Assembly: GCA_030141605.1 (NCBI GenBank)
Contig: JAQGDQ010000181.1
Location: 1-62,000 of the forward strand
Length of the DNA: 62,000 bases
Reading direction: 5' to 3'
Source: Tubiluchus corallicola
Lineage: Eukaryota > Priapulida > Priapulimorpha > Priapulimorphida > Tubiluchidae
The stretch's first letter is position 1. Each line of letters starts with the position of its first letter. Shown one piece after another: positions 47,237 through 58,880 of this stretch. The notes below the pieces were generated by a model that saw nothing but the letters and a program-made list of their open reading frames with translations, did not search any database and was not told the origin of the DNA. The translations under genes and the position numbers were made by a program.

Positions 47237-48273
47237 GTTCCTAGCACTTCTATCAAAGTATGTAAACTTAACGATTTCATAATATTTTTAACAAATTGTG
47301 TGTTATTATCTGCAGATGCAGTTTTACACTAGTTGGGCGAACTAAAGAAGCAAAATGCATTTTCTGTCTTTTCTTATCGTTTAACTAAAGCTTTGAAAAA
47401 CGCCATGTTTATTCACACTAGGACTTTTGCAAAGCATTCTGGGAGATGACTCTAGTCAAACAGTTGATGACTGTTCAGTCAATCAGAATGAAATACATCA
47501 AACATTTTATTTATTTTTAAGATTTGAGAACAGATTTTCATGCTGTAGCGGTGACACCTCAAGTGACTCATTGCTCATCTTGCAAAGGTCGAGTCCCAAA
47601 CATATTGCTAAAATAACGTATCTTAGGCCTGGTTTGTAGTTCGTCTATTTTTTTTTGTAAACATCCACAATGACATGACATTTTAATCCATTTGTAAAAC
47701 TAAATCCAGGCTTTAAGGATTTTTTATAACTGAAATTAACTGGATAAATAATCACAAACACTGACATAACTAAATTGGGATTTTCAGGAGCGTGGCCAAT
47801 CCACACCTCGATCATTCTGTCAACCGAAAAAGCAAAAACCTACTTAGAATTCTGTGATTTATGTGATCACATGTTGTATATTATTATGTTTTTTATTAAA
47901 TAATAATAATGTCAATTACAATGTACTTACAATTTTAGCAAAATGGACCGCTTAACGTGCGTAGAAATGGACGAGCATAAGCTAGGCATTGTTAAGCACT
48001 GTTAACGTTAAACATTCACATATTAAAATGCAGTTCTCATTGATCGTTAGCATTCCACAAAAATCTCCTCTAAAATGAAATGGCAAAGTTAACGTTTTAT
48101 TGTTTCATGTTTGTTTGTTTGGCAAGCAGTTTCTATTGTTTGATTTCCTTCTGCTCCCCGTGAAGGTACAATTTGTTTGTAGTATTGGTTTACAGCCTTG
48201 TTCTACAAGTGTTACTTTGTTTATGTACTGTGTATGTGCGTGTAATTTCTACTCTGTATATATAAATATGTCA

Positions 48274-48279
48274 AATAAA
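48274..48279 (+). terminator. Candidate polyadenylation signal for the GPCR
   Basis: AATAAA about 1.04 kb after the stop, followed by a GTGTATTCACATGTG stretch. Nearer weak AATAAA-like words exist, so use of this site is a guess. Confidence 0.3.
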
Positions 48280-50735
48280 TAACGTAAGCAATGTGTATTC
48301 ACATGTGGTAAGAACGATTCCTCTGTAAACATTCAACTACGTAGTTGTTACTAAACAAGTAAATAAAAATGTGTAACAAAAATTTGTTATTTTGCATAAA
48401 CATAATGTAATTATTTAAGTGAGGCCATTTTGACAGGTCTTTCATAGCTTCTTTAAGTTATTACAATTTTTAATCCTCAACCACTAATATATAGTAAACC
48501 CCTTCACGTACAATGCATATGAATATTCATTACCAAAAAAACAATAAACTCGAACAACAAATATTTAGTAATTCGGTTGAAAAGACCAAAATAGTTAGTT
48601 AGTTAACAGCTTGTTTAGTAAATAATTACTTACATATACAAAATATTAAGGAATGAACAGATGACAAATTTCCTTAGATAATTGAAAAGTGCTTACCACA
48701 AAAACATTATTACTGAAAAGCAGTCTCCTTATTCAATATACAAATCAATGTTTCAAAATATTCGCACCTAAACCATTTAATCGAACAAACACATTTATGA
48801 AATACGGAACAGTCGAGTATTTTGCTGACTGATTTACCATCTACCTACAGGTAGATTTAGTTACCTAGGCTGAGATATAGAGCATCGGGTCTTGAAAAGG
48901 GTAAATTCAATTATATGTTCAACTGTCATCTGCAATCTGATTTAGCTTTCATTAAATCAATGGAAAGTATAATTTCTCTATAATTACATATTGTGACTGT
49001 TATCTATCTCATAAATTTTAATAGTCAATTGGTGAATAAGTTTATATAATTACACCACAGCCATTGTCATTGACATTTCCACTAAATATGCCATATATAT
49101 CAAAGTAAGTGTTGCATTTTCCACAAAATGATCTTGTTATTCGTTCATGAAAAATCCCGTGGTTCTCAATTAGTCATGTTGTCCATGAACTTGTGCCATA
49201 TGCTGTGCATATCTGAGACAAAGAAGTGCCAATCAGTAACTTCATACAAGATGTGCAAGATATGCAATACACAGCGTATTACTAATTGCTAACGTTCTTT
49301 TTGGCATGAAAGTTCTAAAGAAGTTTTTCAGGGTAGAAGTGACCTTTGTTCAGAGGTGAGGCAATTTTATTCAAATTTTAGGTTTGCCTTCATGAGGATG
49401 AAATTTCAGCAAGCACAAGGTCACTTTCAGCAATAATAAGGCAAATCAAGCATTGACATTATGTCTAATAAAAACACAGCCTATGAACAAAGTTCACATT
49501 ACATATAAAATCTGGTGCAAGTTTTCAATTCGACTACATTTGATCTTTAAAGTTCTTTTTTTGTTTGTGGATTGTTTATAAAATAAACCTAGAAACAGAC
49601 TCTTTATATATCACTACCAAGTCCAGTGTGTTGCACGAATTGTGTTAGATTTCTGCACCAACCGACAATGCATAATTAGGTCCCAGACAGCACATACTAG
49701 TGTCAAAATATGGTCGCGATCTTGTCAGGATTTCGACAACAAAAAATACTGTCACCAGCTTGGTACAATGTAGGATACATTTGTGCAATATTGGTGCAAC
49801 ATTATACCAATATTGTCGTTCAGTATTGGAAACACATGGTTCACACATATTGATAAAAAAATTGGTAAATGTTGTGGCAAGTTCGGATTTCCACATGGTA
49901 TCCATATTTGCAAAAATATAGTGACAACTTTGGTATAATATTGTCGTGCTCCCTAGGGGCACCTATACGATTCAAGGTCAACTTCATACCATTAAATGAG
50001 CTATGAGTATGTGGAGAATCTGCTTGGATATCACCACAAAAGCATAACCTCCAGCTATGAAAACAGAAGCAAAGAATGATGTTTACTGAAGGACAGAATA
50101 TGATCAGTTTCAGCTGTTGAGTCTCGCAAATATTGTAAATCGCACAACCTTTCCTTGCTCAAAATGCGAAGAAGGCATGACGTGAAAGCAAACATAAATG
50201 ATATATTGCACCAAACTCTTTTCAGCAGAGAAATGGTAAATTTGTTTGCTGCTGCCAGAATTTATACTGTTGTGTTTGTGTTTTTATAAATGCAACTGAC
50301 TACTCTGTAGCTTTATGCCACGTAACATATTTTGCAAACTGGAAAAAATGTGAGTTAAATTTTTGCCAATTGAGCTTTAAAGCCTTTTTTATGAAGTAAT
50401 ACTTTAGGAAATAACCATTCCAAGCAAATTAAGCAAATTAAAGACTGTTAGAAATGTATGGCTTCATTTCATAATTTTTGGTAAGAGTACCTGTTTAATG
50501 GCTCCAATACAGCAAGGAACATTGAAAACTAATACGTTATATTAATAATATTCACCATGTTAAAGCATATACAAGAACCTACATTTAACAGCACCTTTAT
50601 TACTAGTGAAATCTATGTGCCCGGAAATTTAAGTGCCAGGGTGTCCTCATGCATTAATTTTACACTTTAGAGTAATATTGATACACACGATGTGAACAGT
50701 TAAAAAATGTACAATTAAATATCCTTACGGAAAGC

Positions 50736-51066
50736 AAGAAAGTATGGTAACATAAGCTTGAAAATAAGATAGTGCTCTTCTGAGAGTTGCCATGATTGTA
50801 ACAACTAAAGAAGTCAAAATGCCCATAAATCTTCATCAGCTGCACAGAAATATACAATAATAAAAAATTTATGTGCAATTTCAACTGTAATTTTTTATTA
50901 TTGTATCTTTCTATGCAGCTGATGAAGTCCGAGAGGACAAAAACTCGTGAAAAAATAAAGTTTTTGAGATTCATGGGCATTTTGACTTCCTTTTTTATGA
51001 TTATGACAATGGCAAGTCTCAGAAGAGCACTATCTTATTTTCAAGCTTATGTTACCATACTTTCTT
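50736..51066. repeat. Large fold-back: ~140-180-bp inverted repeat with ~20-bp spacer
   Basis: The left arm (about 50736-50868) is the near-exact reverse complement of the right arm (about 50889-51066): AGTATGGTAACATAAGCTTG on the left returns as CAAGCTTATGTTACCATACT on the right. The right arm has about 40 extra bases, including the hammerhead-like core. Transcribed, it would form a long hairpin. Confidence 0.92.
50911..50972 (+). ncRNA. Hammerhead-ribozyme-like core, probably degenerate
   Basis: CTGATGA at 50919-50925 is followed by GTCC, a GAGA tetraloop and GGAC, then AAAAAC. In an active hammerhead the segment after stem II is GAAA; here its G is an A, so activity is doubtful. A further hairpin AAAAACT...AGTTTTT follows. 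Hammerhead motifs of this kind are known in Penelope-like elements and retrozymes of animals. No reverse transcriptase of that class is seen nearby. Confidence 0.5.
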
Positions 51067-51305
51067 CTTCTTTTACAAATATGGTAACATGTTTGTTTCA
51101 ATAGGAAAATGAAACTGACGTCTCTTATAAAGTCTGAATGAAATGGTACAGCTTACGTACATAAACGTGGAAAATATACCAAAAGTAAACATGCGTTAAT
51201 TGCACTGTACATCATGGTGCCTTCCGCATGCAATAATAAAACCCACAAAAAAGGGTTTGAAAGAAAGTTTGCAAGATTTAGCGTCCACAAAAATTTCCTG
51301 GGGTC

Positions 51306-51404
51306 GGTTTCAAAAAACCGTCACTAAGTTTGCGACATTGTTATTACATTCAAGTAGCTATTAGTAACGACGTCGTTAAGTTAGTGATAGCTTTGTGAAA
51401 ACGG
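51306..51404. mobile_element. Short palindromic fold-back element (MITE-like), copy 2
   Basis: AACCGTCACTAAGTTTGCGA on the left pairs imperfectly with GACGTCGTTAAGTTAGTGA on the right. The right half carries the same word order as copy 1 at 6125-6209 (GTTA-GTGA-GCTTTGTGAA). Confidence 0.75.
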
Positions 51405-51487
51405 GCAAGGTTTAAATGTACGTTAGTGGCATTAAAAGCTGAATTTTCACTTTCATCTCATCAGTCAATGCAAATGTTACATTAATT

Positions 51488-51493
51488 TTTATT
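51488..51493 (-). terminator. Candidate polyadenylation signal of the CASP gene
   Basis: TTTATT on the plus strand gives AATAAA on the minus strand about 110 bp after the proposed stop codon. Confidence 0.4.
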
Positions 51494-51601
51494 TTCATTA
51501 GCTCCGCTTTTTCATATTTTCTAGAATTGCAAAATTAATGCCAGCAGAATTGCACCAGCCTATGAATAATTGTGCTGATATCCGACGACCAGAACGAATA
51601 C

Positions 51602-54600
51602 TTACTTAGCATGCCAATCAGAAGATATGTCGCGTCTGCATTGCTCCGTGTATGCTAGCTTGTATAGTACCTGAAAGTAACATATCAGTGATCATTACCA
51701 AACAAGTAAAAAGTCCCTTTTGATGAACATTGAGATGGCAGATTCGGTTGGAGTGAACTGCGGCTAAGATCAGCTAGAAATGACGTATTGGAGAATAAAC
51801 TTGAATAGATTAGATTAGATTAGATTAAGTTTTATTCGTCTCATTTAAATTTACACATATAACAACATGCAATGTTTCTTTAAGATGATAAACACTACAT
51901 TGAGATGGGGTGCAAAATACCAAGAGGTCGCCTAGCAACCAGGTGACCTCTTTTTTTACGACATTAATATTTATTTAATTAATCTGTTAGCAGCTTGTCA
52001 CGAGACATGTTTAATAATTATACATATTATAAATTTACAAAAAAAATTGTGTTAGTAAATAAAAAAATATATGTATTTGTTATCAATATCTAATTCAATT
52101 ATACTCTTTTGTTAGTGCATGCAAAATAGCAGATAAACTAAAATGAGAATGCTTGAACAATTATAATAGACATAACACAATAGCACAATTCATCAACAGT
52201 TGACAAACAGACAATTCAAACAGGTAAAAAAAATCAATCAATCACAGTTTCACAACATTGACAACTTGAATAATTCAACTTGCCTTATTTCAAGGAGATA
52301 CAAAACAAGTTACAAGTTACAAAACAAACTTACACATTTTGTCAGAGCACAAACTTTCGACCTACTGCTAAAACATAAAAGTGGGTTTAACTGTGATTCA
52401 TCAATTTTCCTTATTTATAAATTTGACAGCAAAAGGCATACGTCACACATTGCCAGCCAAAAGTCACATTTTAGCTTTAAATTCAGTCGTTCACCCCAAC
52501 ACACCCGGCCAAGTATGGTAATAGCAAAACTGGATCTTAAAGTGCTTAAAACATCATTACAAATGATTCAGTAGATTCCCAAAATACCAACACAGGGCCA
52601 GCTGTAGATACTTTGTCGCCCGAGGCAAAAGTATTTTTAATGCTCCCCCCCTCCTTAATGGTCATCCCATTCCTACATGAATTTGGCACCCTAGGCAACT
52701 GTCTAGTTTGCCTAGTGGTACAGAAAGCACCAACAAAGCAGAAATGTTGATCATCCATGAACGTAAACCATGTGACTTTTGAATCCTGTTAAATTATCAT
52801 TAATTATTTAATTATTAATTTTAATGATCTAATTAAAATAAATTAATAAAGTAGGTAAAGCTGGAGCCTTCACCATGTAATGCCTCTTCCTTTCCACCAA
52901 AAGAGATTATCTATCTCACATTATCTGTATCACAAGAAGAAATGTAATATAACAAGTGAAATATATAACAAGCTAGTATAAGCTTACCAAGAAGACCAGC
53001 AGATGTAGAATAATAGTGTAGAAGAATGCAATTGTTCTAGCTATTTTGCTGCCAAGTACTAGACGTCCCTAAAACATACCACAAGAAGAAACCAGGTAAA
53101 ATAGGCATACCTGGAATCACTTAACTAACAGTTTAAAAAACTGACTTACTAATCCTATGTACAGTCAGAGTTGCAACCGTACCTAACAATAACAAAAATG
53201 TCCAACAATCTTCAAAACATGTATCTACTGGTTTTGCATTTTTCAAAAATTAAAACGATTAAAGTTGATAAATGATACAATTTCTAAATTGCATGAATGA
53301 ATGAAGTCTATGAATAAGTAACGCCTGCATAAAATGGTAGACCTGTTTTGTAACTACACACATAGATCAACTGATGCGAAACAATGAAACTATTCAGCAG
53401 TTCCATTCCATTTTTTATCAGAAATATTAACATCTTAAAATAAAGTAACCAATCTAATATAAATGTAAAGCAATGTAATGTAAAGCATGATACTAAAGTG
53501 ATATAACATAATTTAGTAAAGTTGCCAAACCAAATTTGAAAGCAGTGACAACATCTCATACAAAAGAGTCATTGGTGAGAATGATCAACCTCAGCTATTC
53601 GAATCCCTTTAGTATCCTAAGAATAACAACTGCAAACTAATACAGTAAGTCCTCGTTTAGCGCCGCAGCCGTTAAGCTATGTTTCATTTTAACGATGCTA
53701 ATTTTTGATGCCTTTTTTCACTTCACTCCTCAAGCTTTGTTTTAATGACGACTTTTTAGCTTTTCCTTAACCACTAAATCTTGTTTACTGCACTCGCACT
53801 CTATAAATGAAGCCCACTACTGTGTTTTGTTTTACATTGATGGTAAGTCACCATAGGTTTTTACAGCAATGTAACGCAAAAGATTTCATGCATCGTCGTG
53901 GTTTTTGTCGGAGCTGAAATCGACCATTTTGTTGGGCCAAGTGTTGAATAAAATTGTATTTTTCATAAATTAAATTTATCAACTCATTCAAGGTGAATTC
54001 TACCCAGTACTGGTCAACCCAGATCACACTATGGTTATTACGCGGCTAACAACAAAACTGACAGCAGGCAGTCAGACCAGAATGACTGATTGCTTTCTCA
54101 AGTTTATACAAAATTTCTCTGGTTGATAAAACGTTCTCATGTTACATAAGTTAATGGCTGCATTCACCTCATTTGCATTATAGCTATGGCAAAGAGAACG
54201 CAGAAAATGACCCTGATAGTGAGTGCAGCTGGAAAGTAAGATCGATCATAGCAAATGCAGTGTAATAAGGAAGTGTTGGTGAAAAAAAGGAAAAAAGTAA
54301 CCAACACTAGATTTTTTACGAAAAAACTAAGGAGAATGAAAGGAGCCAAAAATGGCTGGCATTGTTAAGCGAGAACTTACTGTACAGTGAAGCCATTCAC
54401 TTAACAAATCGTGGCATCCCTACCATTGTTAAAGATGCTTTATCATATATGGACAGGTCCATGTATTTCCTCTGCCTCTCTCTGCGACTGAATAACGAAA
54501 ACGGATCCAGCCCTTCCTCGTAATGAGTCGAATAACGACTCTCTGCATCTTCTGAACTCACTGTCGTTCCCTTCAACAAAACAACATAATTATTAGTGAT

Positions 54601-57600
54601 TTTGAAGATTCCAAGGGTTAATTAAAGGATGTTAAATAAACTTCATTGAAAAAAAATCACCATGCTGTAATGAAGCCATCCACGTGCAGTAAGCCTGGAG
54701 TAAGATAAAGCTGTTAATCCAAATCTTTGCCTCAATCATTTGATCTACAGATGATCAAATAAACCCACAATTATTAAATTTCTAAAAATAAACTTGGCAA
54801 AAAAAGTTACAAAAGTCTCGACCTTTGACCCAAAGACATTCGGATTAGAACCTCAGAATGAAAAGTATCAGGCTAAACAGTGTTTTGTCATACGTTGACT
54901 ATGTGGTCGGGCATGGCAATGAATTTAAAATCCAAAAGCCCTGGTTCAAATTCAAACTTGGTCACAACATTTCACAGTTCCTTTTGATGAGGTTTAGATC
55001 CAAAAATTTTATCAATCAAGTTTATTACAATATTTATTAATACTGAAAACAATTATATTACCTATGACATGGGCTCAAGTGCAAAAGTTTACCATTGCTA
55101 TATCACGTGCTTTTCTGAAGTAACAGCTACCAGGAAATAAGTTTTTTTAATGGATTTCAGCTACAGTTAAAAAAATAATGACAACAAAATAACTTAACAG
55201 GTAAAGTTTACACCTGTCGCGGAGATCGGAGGAACTCGCGTTGATAATTCGAATTGAATTTCAACTTCAATTTTCTTGTTTGTTAAAAGGAAACGTAGCA
55301 GAAGGAATTTACACATGGAAATTAATGTTCGAAGTGCCACATTTTAATTATTTTAACAAATAAAAAGTTATTTTGTTTTAGAATGCGACTTCAAATAGTT
55401 CAGTCTAATGTGTTACATGCATTTTAATACCACATAGACAACAGACATTCTTTCACAACACCTTACAGGTAATTACATTGTGATGAATTATGTCTACTTT
55501 CAAAAACATACATAGAAACAGTTTACTGCATATTTAGCTTAAGCCTTACTAAAAACAAAGTTCATTTAAACTCTACTTAAAGAAACTCAAACTCGTGTAA
55601 CACTTATGCTGATTTTACACAGAAGCAAAGACATACTCACTCTATTTGGGTAACTCTGCAGAAACTTTATCTTCTCATAAAGCTTTACATTGTCAGAACG
55701 TACTTTATCCATCTCCCCTTGTAACAATGACATTTGCTGCTGCTGTTGGACACATATCTGACAAACAAAACCCCAAAATCATTAGTAACACCTCGTTATA
55801 TTTGGTGTGCTTGCAAACCAAAACCATTCATAAGTTGGCATAGTTAAAACTACGTTATGATGCTTCAAAGTAGAATGTACCAAAAATTTGGTAAAATTTC
55901 AATTTTTTAATATTTTTATAAAAACAAATGCTAAATATATTGGACTTTTATATTCTAACATCAAATTATCAAGAAAATGTTCAGAAAATACTAAAAAGCT
56001 AATTCTATAACTCTGTGCCCATTTTTCATGCTAGAAACTAGCAGTGGCCGCCGCTTATTGTGGACACCTCGGGCCAGCAGTGTATGTCCATATTAAGCGG
56101 CTGTCCATATTAAGCGAAGTGACCCATGAAGACCCTTCCCCTTCATTAAAAAAGGCAAAAAACTGTCTGTATCAACTCGTCTCCTGTTTTATTGAAAAAA
56201 AGAAGTCAGACGAGTTTGTTTGGCAGGAAACTTTTCTCTCAACCTTGAACGGAAGGAAGTTATCACAGTTTCGAAGCTCTCAAGGCCACGGCAAACGGCG
56301 AACTGACTGATGCAATGACTCACACAGGCAGCAGAGCGGGAAGCTCTTTTCAATCACGTGCGCAGGCCGTGGTTGGCACGGCTGGTTCACGTTATATGAC
56401 CTTACGTTATAGGTTCGCTGTCCATATTAAGCGGCGGTTGTCCATATTAACCGGCGGATTTTATTAGGGGAAAATTCCGTCCCTCGCGAGTTGTCCACAA
56501 TAACCGGCTGTCCACAATAACCGTGTCCATAATAAGCGGCGGCCACTGTACTGCAATTGCAAAAAACTTGTATTTTCAAACTCCAATAGTAGCTCGTGCA
56601 AGCAGTCATTTTGTTTTAGGTTTTTCTGTTGCCAAGCGCAGATCTTTGTCAGGAAAAGCCATCTACTAGATTTAAGCATAACTTCAATCTGCACTTGCAA
56701 AGATTTATGCAGTTGCTAAGTGTTTTGTAGAATCGCGACAAAAATTAATGGCCAACTTTAACAGCGATTTTCTCAAGGTTATGTTTTTCAGTGTGCAGCC
56801 TGCACCTCACCTTCAAACTGGATTGTCTCGCCTTAGAAATAACGTGGAGCGATGAGCTTGGCATCAAAATGATCCTCATGATATGTGAATAACTAGCAAA
56901 TATTAATTGCTGACTTATGGAGGTTTTAGCTATGCAAGCACACATATACGTCTCATAGAAAATAATTAAAGTCATACAAAGATACCAACCAAATATACAT
57001 TAAAAGTGAATGAGCATCTAAACAATACATAACCATTGCGTCACGAGTTGCAACTTTTCTAATGGTTATAGTCACAAATCTTTGTTGAATGAAAAAATTG
57101 TTAAAGCCAAAGAAAATGGCATTTAGAATCATCAGAATACAACATCAATAAATTAGTTATCCCTTAAAGTGCTTGAAGCTTGCAATTTCTCTTTCTGTAA
57201 GCAAAGAATCTCAAGTATTTTTCTGGCAATAAAATCGTTACAGTTAACGCATTTGGTAATTTTAAATGAATTCATACCCCTTCCAGTTCTTGGTTACGAA
57301 GTCTAAATCGCTCTCTTTGACTTGAAATGATAGGGAGAAGTGATTCCTCTATTCCAACTTCAGCAGGTGTTAAAACTAAAGAAGTAAAAATACAAAAATA
57401 CCAATACGTAAAAATCTCACTCATCATAATTACGATTATTAAACCATTTCTTCAGAGAATGTTTACTGGCTACAGCACAGTGTATCAAGTTCTAATAATA
57501 AATTTTTGCCGAAATACATAAATCCGAACAAACCCGCCGGTGACTGTGAATTGACCAATTTCTCTGACACAAACTCTGATGGCAGTGGCTGTGATGATTC

Positions 57601-58880
57601 TCCCTAAAAAATAATAATTACATTAAAATATTCTTAACCATTTAAAAACGTACTTTATCCTTGTGATAATGGATAAGTCGACCTGGGTTTATATTTCTTT
57701 GATGAAAGCTTAAAAACTTCTTTTTTCTAATATGTACCTCCTACAAAGTACCGGGTATTCAAACATAGAAACTACTTTATGTTTTAGCACCATAGTTAGG
57801 CCCCTAGCTTCACACCAAGATTCTTTCTAAACAAATTACATATAAAATGTAAGAAATGTTTAATGCTTTTACTTCTCTTATTGTCTACATAATTTATTAA
57901 AAACTTTTACGAAAATAAAAATATGTACAGGTGTGCAATCAGGCGTAACAGTGAGCCCATGGTATTAAAACGTTTTCCTTGCACATGCATAGGCTCCCTT
58001 TTAGGGCATGCATTAAATTACTAGATGTAGGTAGGAGCAGCAAACAGTTGTGTTACAGTAACTATGTGTGAGTCTGGGTAGGCAGGGCTGGTGCTAGGAA
58101 GTGCAGGGGCCTAATTGAAAATTTGAGTCAGTGAGGCCCTCTACCCTACAAAAACTGAAGATTGATGTTTTATCCTTCATGTTTACATATTATATTGAAA
58201 AGCTATATATTATATAATCTTATTAACAGCGCTCCTTCTGTGTTGAGAGTTTGAATATCATCCACAAATTAATAAAATTAAAATGCAATGACGATGTAAC
58301 TAATGCTTATAGGGCTAGCTAATCACATTTTTTAAAACGGTAAATGGGGACAAAAAACCGACACTACAAAACAAATAAACAAACATTGAGCAAAAAACAT
58401 TGAAAAATAGATATGCAAGGACAGGAATAGTTTCACTGCCTTCACAGTATCAAAAAACTTCGTGAACACTGGACATTCATTAATTCATCATAGGGTCCTC
58501 TGCTCGAATATGTGGGCTGGGGCCCCCTCTTGATGCGGGACTCAATTTGAACAAATCTATCTAGTTGGCTTAAAAGCGGTACTGGGGGCGGGGGAGACTA
58601 ATAATCTCGTGAGTGCACGCATACATTGTTTAACACCATTTTCTTGAGCAAAAGTTGCTCTAAAGTTGCAAACTAGCATGCTGACAATAAGTATACACAA
58701 ATCAATGTCTTATACCATTTTATAGATACATTTAACCACATACCTCGCCTTCTCCACGAAAAACAGAAGAAAGCGAGTGGACATTCAATAAGTCTTTTTC
58801 CAGCTGACCAATCAGCTGCTTTTGCTCAGTTACCGTGGAAACAGCAGCCATATAATCCTTCTGGAGGGTTTCGTTCTTAC
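51602..58880 (-). CDS. CASP (CUX1-locus Golgi coiled-coil membrane protein), seven 3' exons
   Basis: Exons: 58880-58744, 57603-57534, 57375-57278, 55757-55641, 54570-54424, 53068-52988, 51670-51602, with matching phases, about 239 residues of the C-terminal third. Diagnostic blocks in order: SSQRERFRLRNQEL, DNVKLYEKIKFLQSYP, a tyrosine-rich HYEEGLDPFSLFS, RRERQRKY, DKASLTMGRLVLGSK, then ARTIAFFYTIILHLLVFLVL as the single C-terminal membrane anchor. CASP is a tail-anchored Golgi protein of intra-Golgi retrograde traffic, in vertebrates a splice product of the CUX1 gene. The 5' exons, shared with CUX1 in vertebrates, were not found in 58.9-62 kb, so whether this locus also makes the homeodomain protein is unknown. 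The final exon ends AAG-TAA, overlapping a GTAAGT word that could instead be a splice donor to one more exon. Confidence 0.9.
51898..52285. repeat. Dispersed repeat family R2, copy B
   Basis: Direct-orientation homologue of 36880-37250. It starts with the hairpin AGAGGTCGCCT...AGGTGACCTCT (about 51924-51952), better preserved here than in copy A. It is preceded by a TTAGA tandem run (51797-51825) typical of LINE 3' ends. It overlaps the region between the last two CASP exons and so is probably intronic. Confidence 0.85.
52598..52750. repeat. Dispersed repeat fragment with CAGGGCCAGCTG start
   Basis: CAGGGCCAGCTGTAG, CGCCCGAGGCAAAAG and GGCACCCTAGGCAACTG, TTGCCTAGTGGTA resemble the ends and subterminal words of widespread short DNA elements. 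The word order near 58084-58140 (CAGGGCTGGTGCTAG, GGGGCCTAATTG) is similar. Family assignment is uncertain. Confidence 0.35.
53643..54382. mobile_element. 740-bp TA-flanked inverted-repeat element (pogo/Tigger-like MITE)
   Basis: Left end CAGTAAGTCCTCGTTTAGCG and right end TTAAGCGAGAACTTACTG are imperfect inverted repeats, each flanked by TA. CAGT termini with TA duplications suit pogo/Tigger elements. No transposase frame is present. Its right end is 41 bp from the donor of the CASP exon at 54570-54424. Confidence 0.8.
56041..56548. mobile_element. 508-bp TA-flanked inverted-repeat element with repeated GTCCATATTAAGCGG words
   Basis: Left end CAGTGGCCGCCGCTTATTGT and right end AATAAGCGGCGGCCACTG are inverted repeats of about 26 bp flanked by TA (one extra G at the left). 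The word TGTCCAyAwTAAGCGG or its CCGG variant occurs at least six times near both ends, as expected for transposase-binding subterminal repeats. The interior is GC-richer than the surroundings and encodes nothing recognisable. It is intronic in CASP. Confidence 0.85.

Larger units (their letters stand above)
47237..51601. other. Intergenic region, GPCR to CASP
   Basis: No coding region is supported. At 49680-49960 words of the type TTGGTATAATATTG and TTGGTGCAACATT recur and look like degenerate repeat text. The fold-back at 50736-51066 and the palindromic element at 51306-51404 are listed separately. Confidence 0.5.
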
